From an uncultured Collinsella sp. (GTDB lineage Bacteria; Actinomycetota; Coriobacteriia; Coriobacteriales; Coriobacteriaceae): a stretch of DNA of 21,201 nucleotides. Shown here piece by piece: positions 15,012-21,201 of this stretch (its first letter is position 1; every line of letters starts with the position of its first letter). The notes beneath the pieces are model-generated. The model saw nothing but the letters and a program-made list of their open reading frames with translations. It was not told where the DNA came from and ran no database searches. The stretch lies in assembly GCA_902461085.1 (NCBI GenBank), contig CABPWH010000037.1, forward strand, positions 1-21,201. The letters are read 5' to 3'. A program made the position numbers and the translations under genes.

Positions 15012-16103
15012 CTAGCGTTTCTTTCCGCGGAAGAAGAAGCCGTGCAGTGACGGCTTGAGGCCGCGATTGGCGCGATGCTCCTCGACGCGCTCGTGGATCG
15101 AAGCGACGCGCTCGATGACTTCGTCGGGAATCGGCACGTCGGGATTCATGTTCTCGACTTGGCTGACCTCGGCGGCGGCGACCTGGTCGATAATGGGCAC
15201 GTCGTCGCGCGAGATGACAGGTGTGGCGTCTTCCTTCATCTTGCGATAACGCTGCATCATGTCGGTCTGTAGCTGCTGGGCCGAAGGCGGCGTCCAGATG
15301 ATGGCGTTGGCGCCGGCGGCGATGGTTTCACGGATGCTCTCTGGCGTCTTGCCGCCCGGCGCGATGAGCGGCAGGTTGGGATAGTGCTCGCGCAGCTCGC
15401 GTAGGACCTGGGGCGTGTTCTTGCCGGCGGCGATGTTGAGAATCTTGGCGCCGGCGCGCACCTTGGCGTGGGCATCGTCGTCGCAGCGAACGACCGTGGC
15501 GATGACGGGGATGTCGGCGATGTTGGTGATGTGCTCTACCATCTCGGCAGTAGCGGGGGAGTTGACCACGCAGCCCGCCGCGCCCTGCATCTCGGAGACG
15601 GCTGCCATCTGCACGGAGCGCTTACCGGTCGTAGTTCCGCCGCCCACGCCTACAAAGACCGGGCACTCGGCGACGGTCAGCAGCGCTTGCGTAATGGCGG
15701 GCTGCGGCGTGAAAGGGTAGACCGCAAAGACGGCATCGGCGTTAGAGTTGCGGATAACCGCGACGTCGGTGGTGTAAATGAGCGACTTGATGCGTCGGCC
15801 GAAGAGCGTAAAGCCGCTGGCCTCCTCGATCTCGTCGGGCATGCGAAGGGCCGCCTTGCGCAAACGCCCGTCGATGGGCAGCGGCTCCATGGGGAGCAGT
15901 CCGTTGGGGGTCACGGCTGCCTGGGGCTCGGTGAACTCGTCTGCGAGCTCGACCTCGGAGAAATCGACCGAGGCGACGATGTCCTCGTGAACCTCGGCGG
16001 GTACATCGATGGGAGCTTGGTCGTTTGCCGCGGCAGGCGTGTCGAAGGAGCTGGTGCCGACGAAGGCGTCGACGCGCTCATTTAGATCGTTGAGGGTATC
16101 CAT
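15012..16103 (-). CDS. Uncharacterised protein with a TIM-barrel-like core
   Basis: 363 residues, ATG 16103. I do not recognise a named family with certainty. Residues 1-75 are acidic and low in complexity. From about 95 to 285 the pattern of alternating strands and helices suggests a (beta/alpha)8 barrel: TDVAVIRNSNADAVFAVYPF, CPVFVGVGGGTTTGK, GAAGCVVNSPATAEMVEHI, IPVIATVVRCDDD, AGAKILNIAAGK, LPLIAPGGKTPESIRETI, GANAIIWTPPSA. The glycine-rich GVGGGTTTG and APGGKTPESI resemble phosphate-binding loops of aldolase-like barrels (KDPG aldolase or ThiG-like). The C-terminus is helical and ends in a basic FFFRGKKR. Convergent with degV. No clear Shine-Dalgarno precedes the start and a TAGAAT lies only about 10 nt upstream, so the mRNA could be leaderless. 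The enzyme activity, if any, is unknown. Confidence 0.7.
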   Translation of the reverse strand: MDTLNDLNERVDAFVGTSSFDTPAAANDQAPIDVPAEVHEDIVASVDFSEVELADEFTEPQAAVTPNGLLPMEPLPIDGRLRKAALRMPDEIEEASGFTLFGRRIKSLIYTTDVAVIRNSNADAVFAVYPFTPQPAITQALLTVAECPVFVGVGGGTTTGKRSVQMAAVSEMQGAAGCVVNSPATAEMVEHITNIADIPVIATVVRCDDDAHAKVRAGAKILNIAAGKNTPQVLRELREHYPNLPLIAPGGKTPESIRETIAAGANAIIWTPPSAQQLQTDMMQRYRKMKEDATPVISRDDVPIIDQVAAAEVSQVENMNPDVPIPDEVIERVASIHERVEEHRANRGLKPSLHGFFFRGKKR

Positions 16104-16112
16104 GGAGACTCG

Positions 16113-16118
16113 ATTCTA
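16113..16118 (-). promoter_or_regulatory. Possible -10 close to the start of the TIM-barrel-like gene
   Basis: TAGAAT on the minus strand (5 of 6 to consensus) ends about 9 nt before the ATG at 16103, so transcription would begin almost at the start codon. No convincing -35. Confidence 0.35.
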
Positions 16119-16253
16119 TGTGATGACGGCCGGCGCGATGCAGCCGGAATTGCGAATGCTAAATCGTTTGACGAGTTGATTTTTCCCCGCCGCGCCATCC
16201 GTTAGACCGAAGGGCAGGCGAACGTGAAGGAGCTGTGGTGGCGGGGATCGAGG

Positions 16254-16262
16254 TGCTATCTT
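16254..16262 (+). promoter_or_regulatory. Extended -10 promoter of the small membrane protein gene
   Basis: TGCTATCTT: TG, one base, TATCTT (4 of 6 to consensus), 32 nt before ATG 16295. No clear -35. Confidence 0.45.
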
Positions 16263-16294
16263 GAAAGTCCCGTTTAAAAGAGAGGTGACGCGGT

Positions 16295-16465
16295 ATGGAA
16301 TTGACAGCAATGTTTGGCTCGATTGGCCTGTGTGTGGGCGCAATCGTTGCCGCCGCGGTCATCTACTTTGTGGTCACGGCCATTAAGGGCAAAAGGGCCG
16401 AACGCAAGGAGCGCACGATGCTTAAACAGCATCGCGACCAGCAGGGCAAACGCGCACGGAGATAG
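16295..16465 (+). CDS. Small single-helix membrane protein
   Basis: 56 residues from ATG 16295 with GAGGTG at 16282-16287 and an extended -10 at 16254-16262. After MELTAMFGS comes one hydrophobic helix (IGLCVGAIVAAAVIYFVVTA, about 10-29), then a strongly basic cytoplasmic tail (KGKRAERKERTMLKQHRDQQ and GKRARR), so N-out/C-in topology by the positive-inside rule. The clean promoter, RBS, helix and charge layout argue for a real gene, although it is short. No family recognised. It converges with the RNA methyltransferase gene, 24 nt apart, and a 9-bp hairpin spans both stops. Confidence 0.7.
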   Translation: MELTAMFGSIGLCVGAIVAAAVIYFVVTAIKGKRAERKERTMLKQHRDQQGKRARR

Positions 16466-16490
16466 CTTGTTGAGTTTTTGATCCGTGCGC
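16452..16490. other. Hairpin spanning two convergent stop codons
   Basis: GCGCACGGA (16452-16460) is exactly complementary to TCCGTGCGC (16482-16490), loop 21 nt containing TTTTT. It may act as a weak bidirectional terminator. Confidence 0.45.
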
Positions 16491-17593
16491 TAGCTGCGTT
16501 TTCGGATCAGGGCAATGTAGAAGCCCTCAAAGTCGCGGCTAGGCGGAATGGTCAGCGTGCCGGGCATACCGTTGGCGACGGACGAGACGTGGCCGGCGGC
16601 GATGGCCTCGGTGAGAGCGTTGCTCTCGATATGCGGCTCCTCGCCGGCATCCTGGGCACGGCGCGTTTCGCTTTCGCTCGGCGTGCCGTCGAGGGGGATG
16701 AGCTCGCAGTCCATATGCTTGTCGAGGGCCTCTTGCAGGGCGTCCTCGTTTTCCTGCGGCAAGATCGAACAGGTCGAATAGACGAGCGTGCCGCCCGGTT
16801 TGAGGGCACCCATGGCGCGGTCCAGAAGTGCTCGCTGCGAGCGGGCGCACTTGCTCAGCAACTGCTCGGTGAGGCCGCGCAGGCTTTTCTCGTTGCCACT
16901 GATGACGGTGCCCGTGCCGGTGCAGGGAGCGTCGAGCAGGATGCGGTCAAAGCGGAAGAACTCGTCGAGCTCGCGTGCGTCGATGCGCATGACGGGCACG
17001 TTTTTGGCACCTTGGCGGTGGAGGTTGGACTCAAGCTTTTCGGCGCGGGGAATGCTCATCTCGCAGGCCGTGAGGTGTGCCTGGCCCTGGATGAGGGCGG
17101 CGATCTGCGTCGTCTTGCCGCCAGGGGCTGCGCACATGTCCAGGATGTCCTCGCCTGCCTGGGCGCCCAGGACCAACGGCGGCATCATGGACGACAGGCT
17201 CTGCAGATAGATCTTGCCGTCGCGGTAGATGTCGAGATCCCACAGATCGGAAACCTGGGCCTCGGGCAGGATAAAGGCGTCTGGGTACCAGGCGACGGGG
17301 TTGTGGGCGATGCCGGCGGCACCGAGCGCCGCAGCGATGTCCTCGGCGGTCGCCTTGAGCGTGTTGGCGCGCAGCGTGACCGGGCGTGTGGCCGCGGCGC
17401 CGAAGCCCTCGATCATGAGCTCGGCATCGGCGGGCGCATAGGCGCCGGCGACCGTGTCGACCATAAAGCGCGGCAGGTCGGCGCCGCAGGGAAGGGCGGC
17501 AAGCTGGTCGGAAAGCTCGGTGGAGGCAAACTGCCTAAGCTTGAGCTCGGGCTTAACCTGCTTTTTCTGCTTACGACGACGCGGCTTGGACAT
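16490..17593 (-). CDS. NOL1/NOP2/Sun family RNA (cytosine-5) methyltransferase
   Basis: 367 residues from ATG 17593, preceded by AAGGAAAG on the minus strand. Basic N-terminus (SKPRRRKQKKQ), then an N1-type region (RFMVDTVAGAYAP; RPVTLRANTLK), the SAM-binding motif I DMCAAPGGKTTQ (152-163), motif IV DAPCTGTG with Cys224, and motif VI YSTCSI with catalytic Cys275. Both cysteines of the RsmB/RsmF mechanism are present. The family methylates C5 of cytosine in rRNA or tRNA using SAM. The protein lacks the NusB-like N-terminal domain of RsmB and the C-terminal PUA-like extension of long RsmF, so the exact target base cannot be assigned. It lies downstream of the MetRS-like gene on the same strand, 157 nt away, across a palindromic repeat pair. 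Confidence 0.9.
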   Translation of the reverse strand: MSKPRRRKQKKQVKPELKLRQFASTELSDQLAALPCGADLPRFMVDTVAGAYAPADAELMIEGFGAAATRPVTLRANTLKATAEDIAAALGAAGIAHNPVAWYPDAFILPEAQVSDLWDLDIYRDGKIYLQSLSSMMPPLVLGAQAGEDILDMCAAPGGKTTQIAALIQGQAHLTACEMSIPRAEKLESNLHRQGAKNVPVMRIDARELDEFFRFDRILLDAPCTGTGTVISGNEKSLRGLTEQLLSKCARSQRALLDRAMGALKPGGTLVYSTCSILPQENEDALQEALDKHMDCELIPLDGTPSESETRRAQDAGEEPHIESNALTEAIAAGHVSSVANGMPGTLTIPPSRDFEGFYIALIRKRS

Positions 17594-17612
17594 CCGTCTT
17601 TCCTTCCACCTA

Positions 17613-17647
17613 AATGATTATTCTGGGACGGGGATTAAAACATCATT
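17613..17647 (+). repeat. Palindromic repeat element, copy 1
   Basis: Ends AATGAT and ATCATT, core CTGGGACGGGGATTA. Its first 28 bp (17613-17640) are exactly inverted in copy 2. Confidence 0.8.
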
Positions 17648-17688
17648 CCATGACCCCCGTCACAAAAGACTGTACTGTGGCGCCCGGG

Positions 17689-17724
17689 AATGATTTTTTT
17701 AATCCCCGTCCCAGAATAATCATT
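17689..17724 (-). repeat. Palindromic repeat element, copy 2 (inverted)
   Basis: Same element in reverse; 17697-17724 is the exact reverse complement of 17613-17640. It is embedded in a further perfect 15-bp inverted repeat, 17681-17695 with 17718-17732, that includes CCCGGG flanks. Confidence 0.8.
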
Positions 17725-17750
17725 CCCGGGCGCGTTGCTGCAGGCGTGCT

Positions 17751-19901
17751 TTAGTACTGGCTCTCGTGCTTGCTAAAGAAGTCGAAGCGCGGGGGCAGCG
17801 GCTTCACGCGGTGCTTGCCGGGCTTCTCACCCAGGCTCTCCACAAACTCGTCCGTGGAGGCGAAGATGTTGTCCCAGCTAAAGAAGGCGACCGGATCGAC
17901 GTCGAAGTACTCGCAGATGAGCTCGCAGCCGGCCGGGACGATGCCGTGCATCAGGACGGTTGCCACGCGCAGCTCGGTAAAGGCGTCGACGAGGGCCTGC
18001 GTCATTGCGGCGTTTGCCTCGCTACCCTCGAGCTTGTTGGCGGCCTTGGAGGCGTCGCTCCAGCGCTTGTTGGCGGCACGCAGGTAGTCGTCGCACACGG
18101 CGAGCGCGCGGTGCGTCTCGAACTTGTACATGGCCTGCTCAAAGGCGAGGGCTGCCTGCTCGGCGGCTTCGACCACGGTGGCGGAGGCGGCACCGGCGGG
18201 GATGCAGCCGTTGCGATAGGGGCTCTCGTCGCCCTCCTTGACGGCGACGCCGTAGAAGCAGCTGCGGGCCAGGCGGTTGAAGACGCCGGTCAAAAGGGCG
18301 CTCTCCTTAAGGGCCGGGTCGATGACGCGCTTGTCGTCGCAGGCGCGCACCTTGTTGCCGTCCTTGTCCTTGCCGGTCACGCGCGTGTCGTATGCCTTGG
18401 GGCTAAAGCTCACCGGCTTCTCGGACAGGCCGAGCGACAGCCAGTGCGCGCGCATCTGCTCGCAGGTGTAGTGGTTGAGCAGGTCGTCTGCCGGCGGGGG
18501 AGGCGTCTGCGAGGACGAGCTGGCCTTTTTGCCCATGTAGAGCAGGTGGTAGCAGGCGCTGACGGTGCTCTGCGTGAGGTCCCAACCCAGGGCCTCCCAC
18601 ATGGCGGTCTGCGCGATGCAGTAGAAATAGATGTTGTCCTGACCGATGAACTGGTAGATCTGAGCGTCGTCAGAGCACCACCAGTCGCGCCAGTCGAGCG
18701 AGCTGTGCTGGTAGGTGGGCGCGGGGACCTGCGTGGAATCGGCGGCGGGCTCGCCCATGAGGGCGGCATCCTGGGCGGCGACACCCTCGGTTACGCCGGC
18801 GGCCTTGGCATCGCGTGCGAGCACGGTGCGGGTGTAGCTGATGGGCGCCCACAGACTCTCGGGCCAGCACCAGCAGGTGACGTCGGAGACGCCATCGACC
18901 TCGGGCACCGGAACGCCCCAGTCGATGTTGCCGGTGATGCGGAAGGGCACGAGCGCCTTGCCGCTGCGGAAGCGCACGCCGCCGTTGGCGAGCACCGCGT
19001 GGGCGTCATCGCGCTCCTTCCAGCTGGGGAAGGTGACGGTAAAGCTGCTCTTGTTGCCCTCGGGCTCCAGCACGGTGTGCTCGGGCAGCTGGTCCTCGAC
19101 GGCGTCGAAAGCCTCGCGGAACTTGTTCTGAATGTAGAGCTGTGCCGGCAGCAGCCACTCCTCCATGGTCTTGGAGACCACGGAGCGAACCTGCGGGTTC
19201 TGAGCGAGCTTGGCGGTGTAGGTCTTCATAAAGTCGAGGTAGGCGGGCAGGTCGAAGTAGAGGTTGTCGACCGGGCGCAGCTCGGGCACCTCGCCGGTGA
19301 GCTGGCTCTTGGGCGCGATGAGCTCCTCGGGCTCAAACTGGTGACCCAGGTCGCACTCGTCGGCATACGCCTTCTCGGACTTGCAACCTTGGATGGGGCA
19401 GCGGCCGATCACCTGGCGGCCGTTGAGGAACGTGCCGGCCTTGGCGTCGTAGAACTGTAGGGTAGAACGCTTGGAGATGGTGCCCTGCTCGTGCAAGCGC
19501 TCGATAATCTCGGCGGTAACCTCGTTGTGAATCTGGGCCGCCGGCTCAAGGCCCGAGCCGCCGTAGATGTCGCAGCTGATGTTGTAGTTGTTGAGGGTCG
19601 CGGCCTGGCGGGAGTGGTTGGACTCGACGTACTCGCTAATGGACTTGTCGTAGCCCTCGTTCTCCTTGAGCTTGCGGTAGCTCTCCATGATGGGCGATCC
19701 GTAGCAGTCTGTGCCCGAGGTGAAGATGACGTTCTCGCGGCCCAGGCGGTCGCGCAGGAAGCGGGCGAAGAAGTCGGCCGGGACAAAGACGCCGCCAACG
19801 TGGCCAAAGTGAAGGCCCTTGTTGCCGTAGGGCTCGCCGGCGGTGACGATGGCGCGGCGAGGCCAGCTGGGGCGGTCGTTCATGGAGTATTTGGATGCCA
19901 T
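17751..19901 (-). CDS. metG: Divergent methionyl-tRNA-synthetase-like class I tRNA ligase
   Basis: 716 residues from ATG 19901 with AAGGAG just upstream on the minus strand; a longer reading from 19940 is rejected. MetRS-like order: PYGNKGLHFGHVGG (24-37; HIGH is HFGH 31-34), TSGTDCYGSPIM (61-72), a zinc-knuckle-like C168-x4-C173...C183-x3-H187, EELIAPKSQLTGEVPELR, FDLPAYLDF, NIDWGVPVP (325-333) and QFIGQDNIYFY (417-427), then a helical anticodon-binding-like C-terminus. Odd points: an extra 70 or so residues at about 251-320, LWAPISY (350-356) where MetRS has LDAPIGY, and KKASSSS (458-464) in place of KMSKS, followed by four prolines. It charges tRNA-Met if functional; the altered sites leave open a specialised paralogue. 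Expressed from an extended -10 at 19982-19990. Confidence 0.82.
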   Translation of the reverse strand: MASKYSMNDRPSWPRRAIVTAGEPYGNKGLHFGHVGGVFVPADFFARFLRDRLGRENVIFTSGTDCYGSPIMESYRKLKENEGYDKSISEYVESNHSRQAATLNNYNISCDIYGGSGLEPAAQIHNEVTAEIIERLHEQGTISKRSTLQFYDAKAGTFLNGRQVIGRCPIQGCKSEKAYADECDLGHQFEPEELIAPKSQLTGEVPELRPVDNLYFDLPAYLDFMKTYTAKLAQNPQVRSVVSKTMEEWLLPAQLYIQNKFREAFDAVEDQLPEHTVLEPEGNKSSFTVTFPSWKERDDAHAVLANGGVRFRSGKALVPFRITGNIDWGVPVPEVDGVSDVTCWCWPESLWAPISYTRTVLARDAKAAGVTEGVAAQDAALMGEPAADSTQVPAPTYQHSSLDWRDWWCSDDAQIYQFIGQDNIYFYCIAQTAMWEALGWDLTQSTVSACYHLLYMGKKASSSSQTPPPPADDLLNHYTCEQMRAHWLSLGLSEKPVSFSPKAYDTRVTGKDKDGNKVRACDDKRVIDPALKESALLTGVFNRLARSCFYGVAVKEGDESPYRNGCIPAGAASATVVEAAEQAALAFEQAMYKFETHRALAVCDDYLRAANKRWSDASKAANKLEGSEANAAMTQALVDAFTELRVATVLMHGIVPAGCELICEYFDVDPVAFFSWDNIFASTDEFVESLGEKPGKHRVKPLPPRFDFFSKHESQY

Positions 19902-19981
19902 GGGACTCCTTCGCATGGGTGGAAGCGCGGCCGGGCACAAGGCCTGGCAACGCGGTGGTCAATTCGTGCATATCGTTCGAC

Positions 19982-19990
19982 ATTATCGCA
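19982..19990 (-). promoter_or_regulatory. Extended -10 promoter of the metG-like gene
   Basis: On the minus strand TGCGATAAT, the same 9-mer as before degV, giving a leader of about 75 nt to the ATG at 19901. No convincing -35. Confidence 0.55.
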
Positions 19991-20018
19991 CATGCGGACG
20001 GGTACGTGGCAGGGGCGC

Positions 20019-20024
20019 TATCCT
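20019..20024 (+). promoter_or_regulatory. Possible -10 for the DUF3267 gene (leaderless)
   Basis: TATCCT ends 8 nt before ATG 20033, so transcription would start about at the start codon; a TAAGAT at 20024-20029 is an alternative. No Shine-Dalgarno is seen before the ATG, which fits a leaderless mRNA. Confidence 0.35.
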
Positions 20025-20032
20025 AAGATGCT

Positions 20033-20602
20033 ATGAATGAGATTTCCAACATACATGCGTTTGAGGACGAGGATTTTCTGCACGCCTGCTTTGTGTGGGG
20101 GATGGCCGTGCTCGGCGCATTTGCTGTGTGCTTGGTGCCGGTGTTTATGCTGATGGGCGGGCCTGCGGACTTGGATGCGGCTGACGCGGGCGGCTGGACC
20201 ACGGTCTTGGGCTGGATAGTCTGCTTAGCTGCGGTTTCGGCGGCGTCATTTGCCGTGCACGAGCTGGTGCACGGTGTGTTTTTTAAGCTGCTGGCGCCTG
20301 CGGGCGCGCAGGTGACCTTTGGGGCGAATCGCGAGACGGCGATGATCTATGCCTGCGCCGAGGGCGTGGTGTATTCGCGCCGGCGGTACGTGGCAGTTTG
20401 CCTGGCGCCGACGGTTGTTGTGACGACAGCGTTTGCCCTGGGGTTTGCGTTTTCGGGCTATCCGCTGCTGTGCTACCTGGCGGCCGGCTTGCATTTGTCG
20501 GGCTGTGTGGGCGACTGGTACTACGTGCGAACCATTCTGCGCGATCGCCGCATTGTTGCCTGCGAGGACACGTCCTTTGGCGTGCGCTTTTTCGCAAAGT
20601 AG
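20033..20602 (+). CDS. DUF3267 family zincin-like membrane protein
   Basis: 189 residues. Hydrophobic segments at about 18-41, 57-75, 118-140 and 142-156. The zincin motif HELVHG (76-81) fits HExxH, and a downstream GDWYYV (Asp161, after LHLSGCVG) matches the position of the third metal ligand in the DUF3267 family, which is described as putative membrane metalloprotease. All expected metal ligands appear present. The role and substrate of the family are not well established. The gene is divergent from the MetRS-like gene, with overlapping promoter region, and is followed within 10 bp by repeat copy 3. Confidence 0.85.
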   Translation: MNEISNIHAFEDEDFLHACFVWGMAVLGAFAVCLVPVFMLMGGPADLDAADAGGWTTVLGWIVCLAAVSAASFAVHELVHGVFFKLLAPAGAQVTFGANRETAMIYACAEGVVYSRRRYVAVCLAPTVVVTTAFALGFAFSGYPLLCYLAAGLHLSGCVGDWYYVRTILRDRRIVACEDTSFGVRFFAK

Positions 20603-20611
20603 TCTTTTTGG

Positions 20612-20646
20612 AATGATTTTTCTGGGACGGGGATTAAAAAATCATT
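20612..20646 (+). repeat. Palindromic repeat element, copy 3
   Basis: 35 bp: AATGATTTTT (20612-20621) and AAAAATCATT (20637-20646) are exact inverted ends, with the same core CTGGGACGGGGATTA as copy 1. It fills the gap between the DUF3267 gene and queH and may also end transcription of the former. Confidence 0.8.
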
Positions 20647-20653
20647 GCGGGAG

Positions 20654-20658
20654 AGGAG
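20654..20658 (+). promoter_or_regulatory. Ribosome binding site deciding the queH start
   Basis: AGGAG is 6 nt before ATG 20665 but directly abuts ATG 20659, so 20665 is preferred. Confidence 0.65.
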
Positions 20659-20664
20659 ATGTTG

Positions 20665-21201
20665 ATGAAGCCGTTGTTGTTGCACGCTTGCTGCGCACCG
20701 TGCTCGCTTGAGCCGGTCCGCCTGCTGCGCGAGGAGGGGTTTGAGCCCACAATCTGCTGGACCAACCCCAATATTCAGCCGCACGATGAATGGCAGCGTC
20801 GCCTGGACGAGCTGCGCCGGTGGTGTGCCGAAGGCGGCATCGAGCTCGTCGAGGCGGGGGAGGACCGGGAGCGCTGGGAGGCCGGCGTGGCCCCGCTGGG
20901 CGCCGATCGAGCCCGTCGCTGTCGCGCATGCTATGCCCTGCGTCTGGCCGAGGCGTGCCGTGTGGCCCAGGAGCGCGGGTTTGAGTTTGTGGGCACGACG
21001 CTCGCCGTCTCGCCGTACCAGTTGTTCGAAACCTGCAATGATGTGTTGGAGCGTCTGGCTGCTGCCCGCGGTCTCACTCCGGTGATTCGCGATTTTCGCC
21101 CGTATTATCCCGAGGCTACGCGCCGTTCGCGCGAGCTGGGCATGTATCGGCAGAACTACTGCGGCTGCCGATTCTCGGGCCGCCAGGGGGGGAAGGAAAC
21201 G
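20665..21201 (+). CDS. queH: Epoxyqueuosine reductase QueH (3' truncated by window)
   Basis: The frame is open from ATG 20665 to the last base (179 residues). The N-terminus MKPLLLHACCAPCSLEPV carries the CCxPC-type cysteines; further blocks are ICWTNPNIQPHDEWQRRL, RCRACYALRLAEA, FVGTTLAVSPYQ, RDFRPYYPEATRRSRE and the C-terminal MYRQNYCGCRFS with the second cysteine pair. These match the QueH (DUF208) family, an iron-sulfur protein that reduces epoxyqueuosine to queuosine in tRNA, a non-homologous replacement for QueG. Most of the usual 180-200+ residues are visible. The start is only 18 bp after repeat copy 3, so no full promoter of its own is obvious and it may be read through from the DUF3267 gene. 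Confidence 0.92.
   Translation, partial: MKPLLLHACCAPCSLEPVRLLREEGFEPTICWTNPNIQPHDEWQRRLDELRRWCAEGGIELVEAGEDRERWEAGVAPLGADRARRCRACYALRLAEACRVAQERGFEFVGTTLAVSPYQLFETCNDVLERLAAARGLTPVIRDFRPYYPEATRRSRELGMYRQNYCGCRFSGRQGGKET

Noticed and set aside
16478..17617. A 379-codon plus-strand frame opposite the RNA methyltransferase
   Set aside because: Antisense shadow of a gene with all catalytic motifs.
17613..17724. CRISPR array
   Set aside because: Only two inverted units, no regular spacing and no cas genes.
17766..19460. A 564-codon open frame on the plus strand opposite the metG-like gene
   Set aside because: Shadow of a well-supported synthetase-like gene; repetitive Gly/Val/Leu/Ala content without motifs.

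Overview
The window is about 21 kb of GC-rich DNA with dense, mostly short-spaced genes. The gene content suggests a gut actinobacterium of the class Coriobacteriia, perhaps Collinsella-like: an FchA/FolD pair, a C69 dipeptidase, a phasin-like protein beside an AarF/UbiB kinase, class III fructose-bisphosphatase, DegV, QueH, and large surface proteins with Ser/Lys/Asp-rich linkers. That placement is inferred from gene content; no rRNA or other marker is present.

Region by region. 1-1466 (+): the end of an FchA-type cyclohydrolase/cyclodeaminase followed 2 nt later by a FolD homologue. This FolD lacks the lysine and glutamine needed for the cyclohydrolase half-reaction, so the two proteins probably split the usual FolD work. 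1566-3089 (+): C69 dipeptidase. 3189-5377 (+): phasin-like helical protein plus a membrane-anchored AarF/UbiB-type kinase, ending at an intrinsic terminator.

5485-10603 (+) is the most interesting segment. A cobalamin riboswitch, with a recognisable B12 box and a complementary L5/L13 loop pair, leads a two-gene operon. The first gene encodes an exported protein of about 1,300 residues with four transcobalamin-like (DUF4430) domains, a PQQ/quinoprotein-like beta-propeller, a Listeria-Bacteroides repeat, a wall-spanning linker and a C-terminal membrane anchor. The second encodes an N-terminally anchored protein with one DUF4430 domain. Together they look like a cell-surface corrinoid-capture system of a Gram-positive bacterium, combining domain types that recall mammalian intrinsic factor/transcobalamin and the Bacteroides BtuG propeller. 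The operon ends at a strong terminator facing the terminator of the next, convergent unit.

10703-13720 (-): fbp followed by two paralogous GtrA-family membrane proteins. A perfect 10-10-10 inverted repeat sits just upstream of fbp. 13721-14040 is a divergent regulatory region with a second inverted repeat, direct repeats and an extended -10 promoter for degV (14041-14931, +). 15012-16103 (-): an unrecognised protein with a TIM-barrel-like core. 16295-16465 (+): a 56-residue one-helix membrane protein. 16490-17593 (-): an NOL1/NOP2/Sun RNA m5C methyltransferase. 17751-19901 (-): a divergent methionyl-tRNA-synthetase-like protein. 20033-20602 (+): a DUF3267 zincin-like membrane protein. 20665 to the right edge (+): queH, truncated by the window.

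A short palindromic repeat of about 35 bp occurs three times (17613-17647, 17689-17724 inverted, 20612-20646) and looks like a REP/MITE-type element. No tRNA, rRNA, CRISPR array, transposase or phage gene was recognised.
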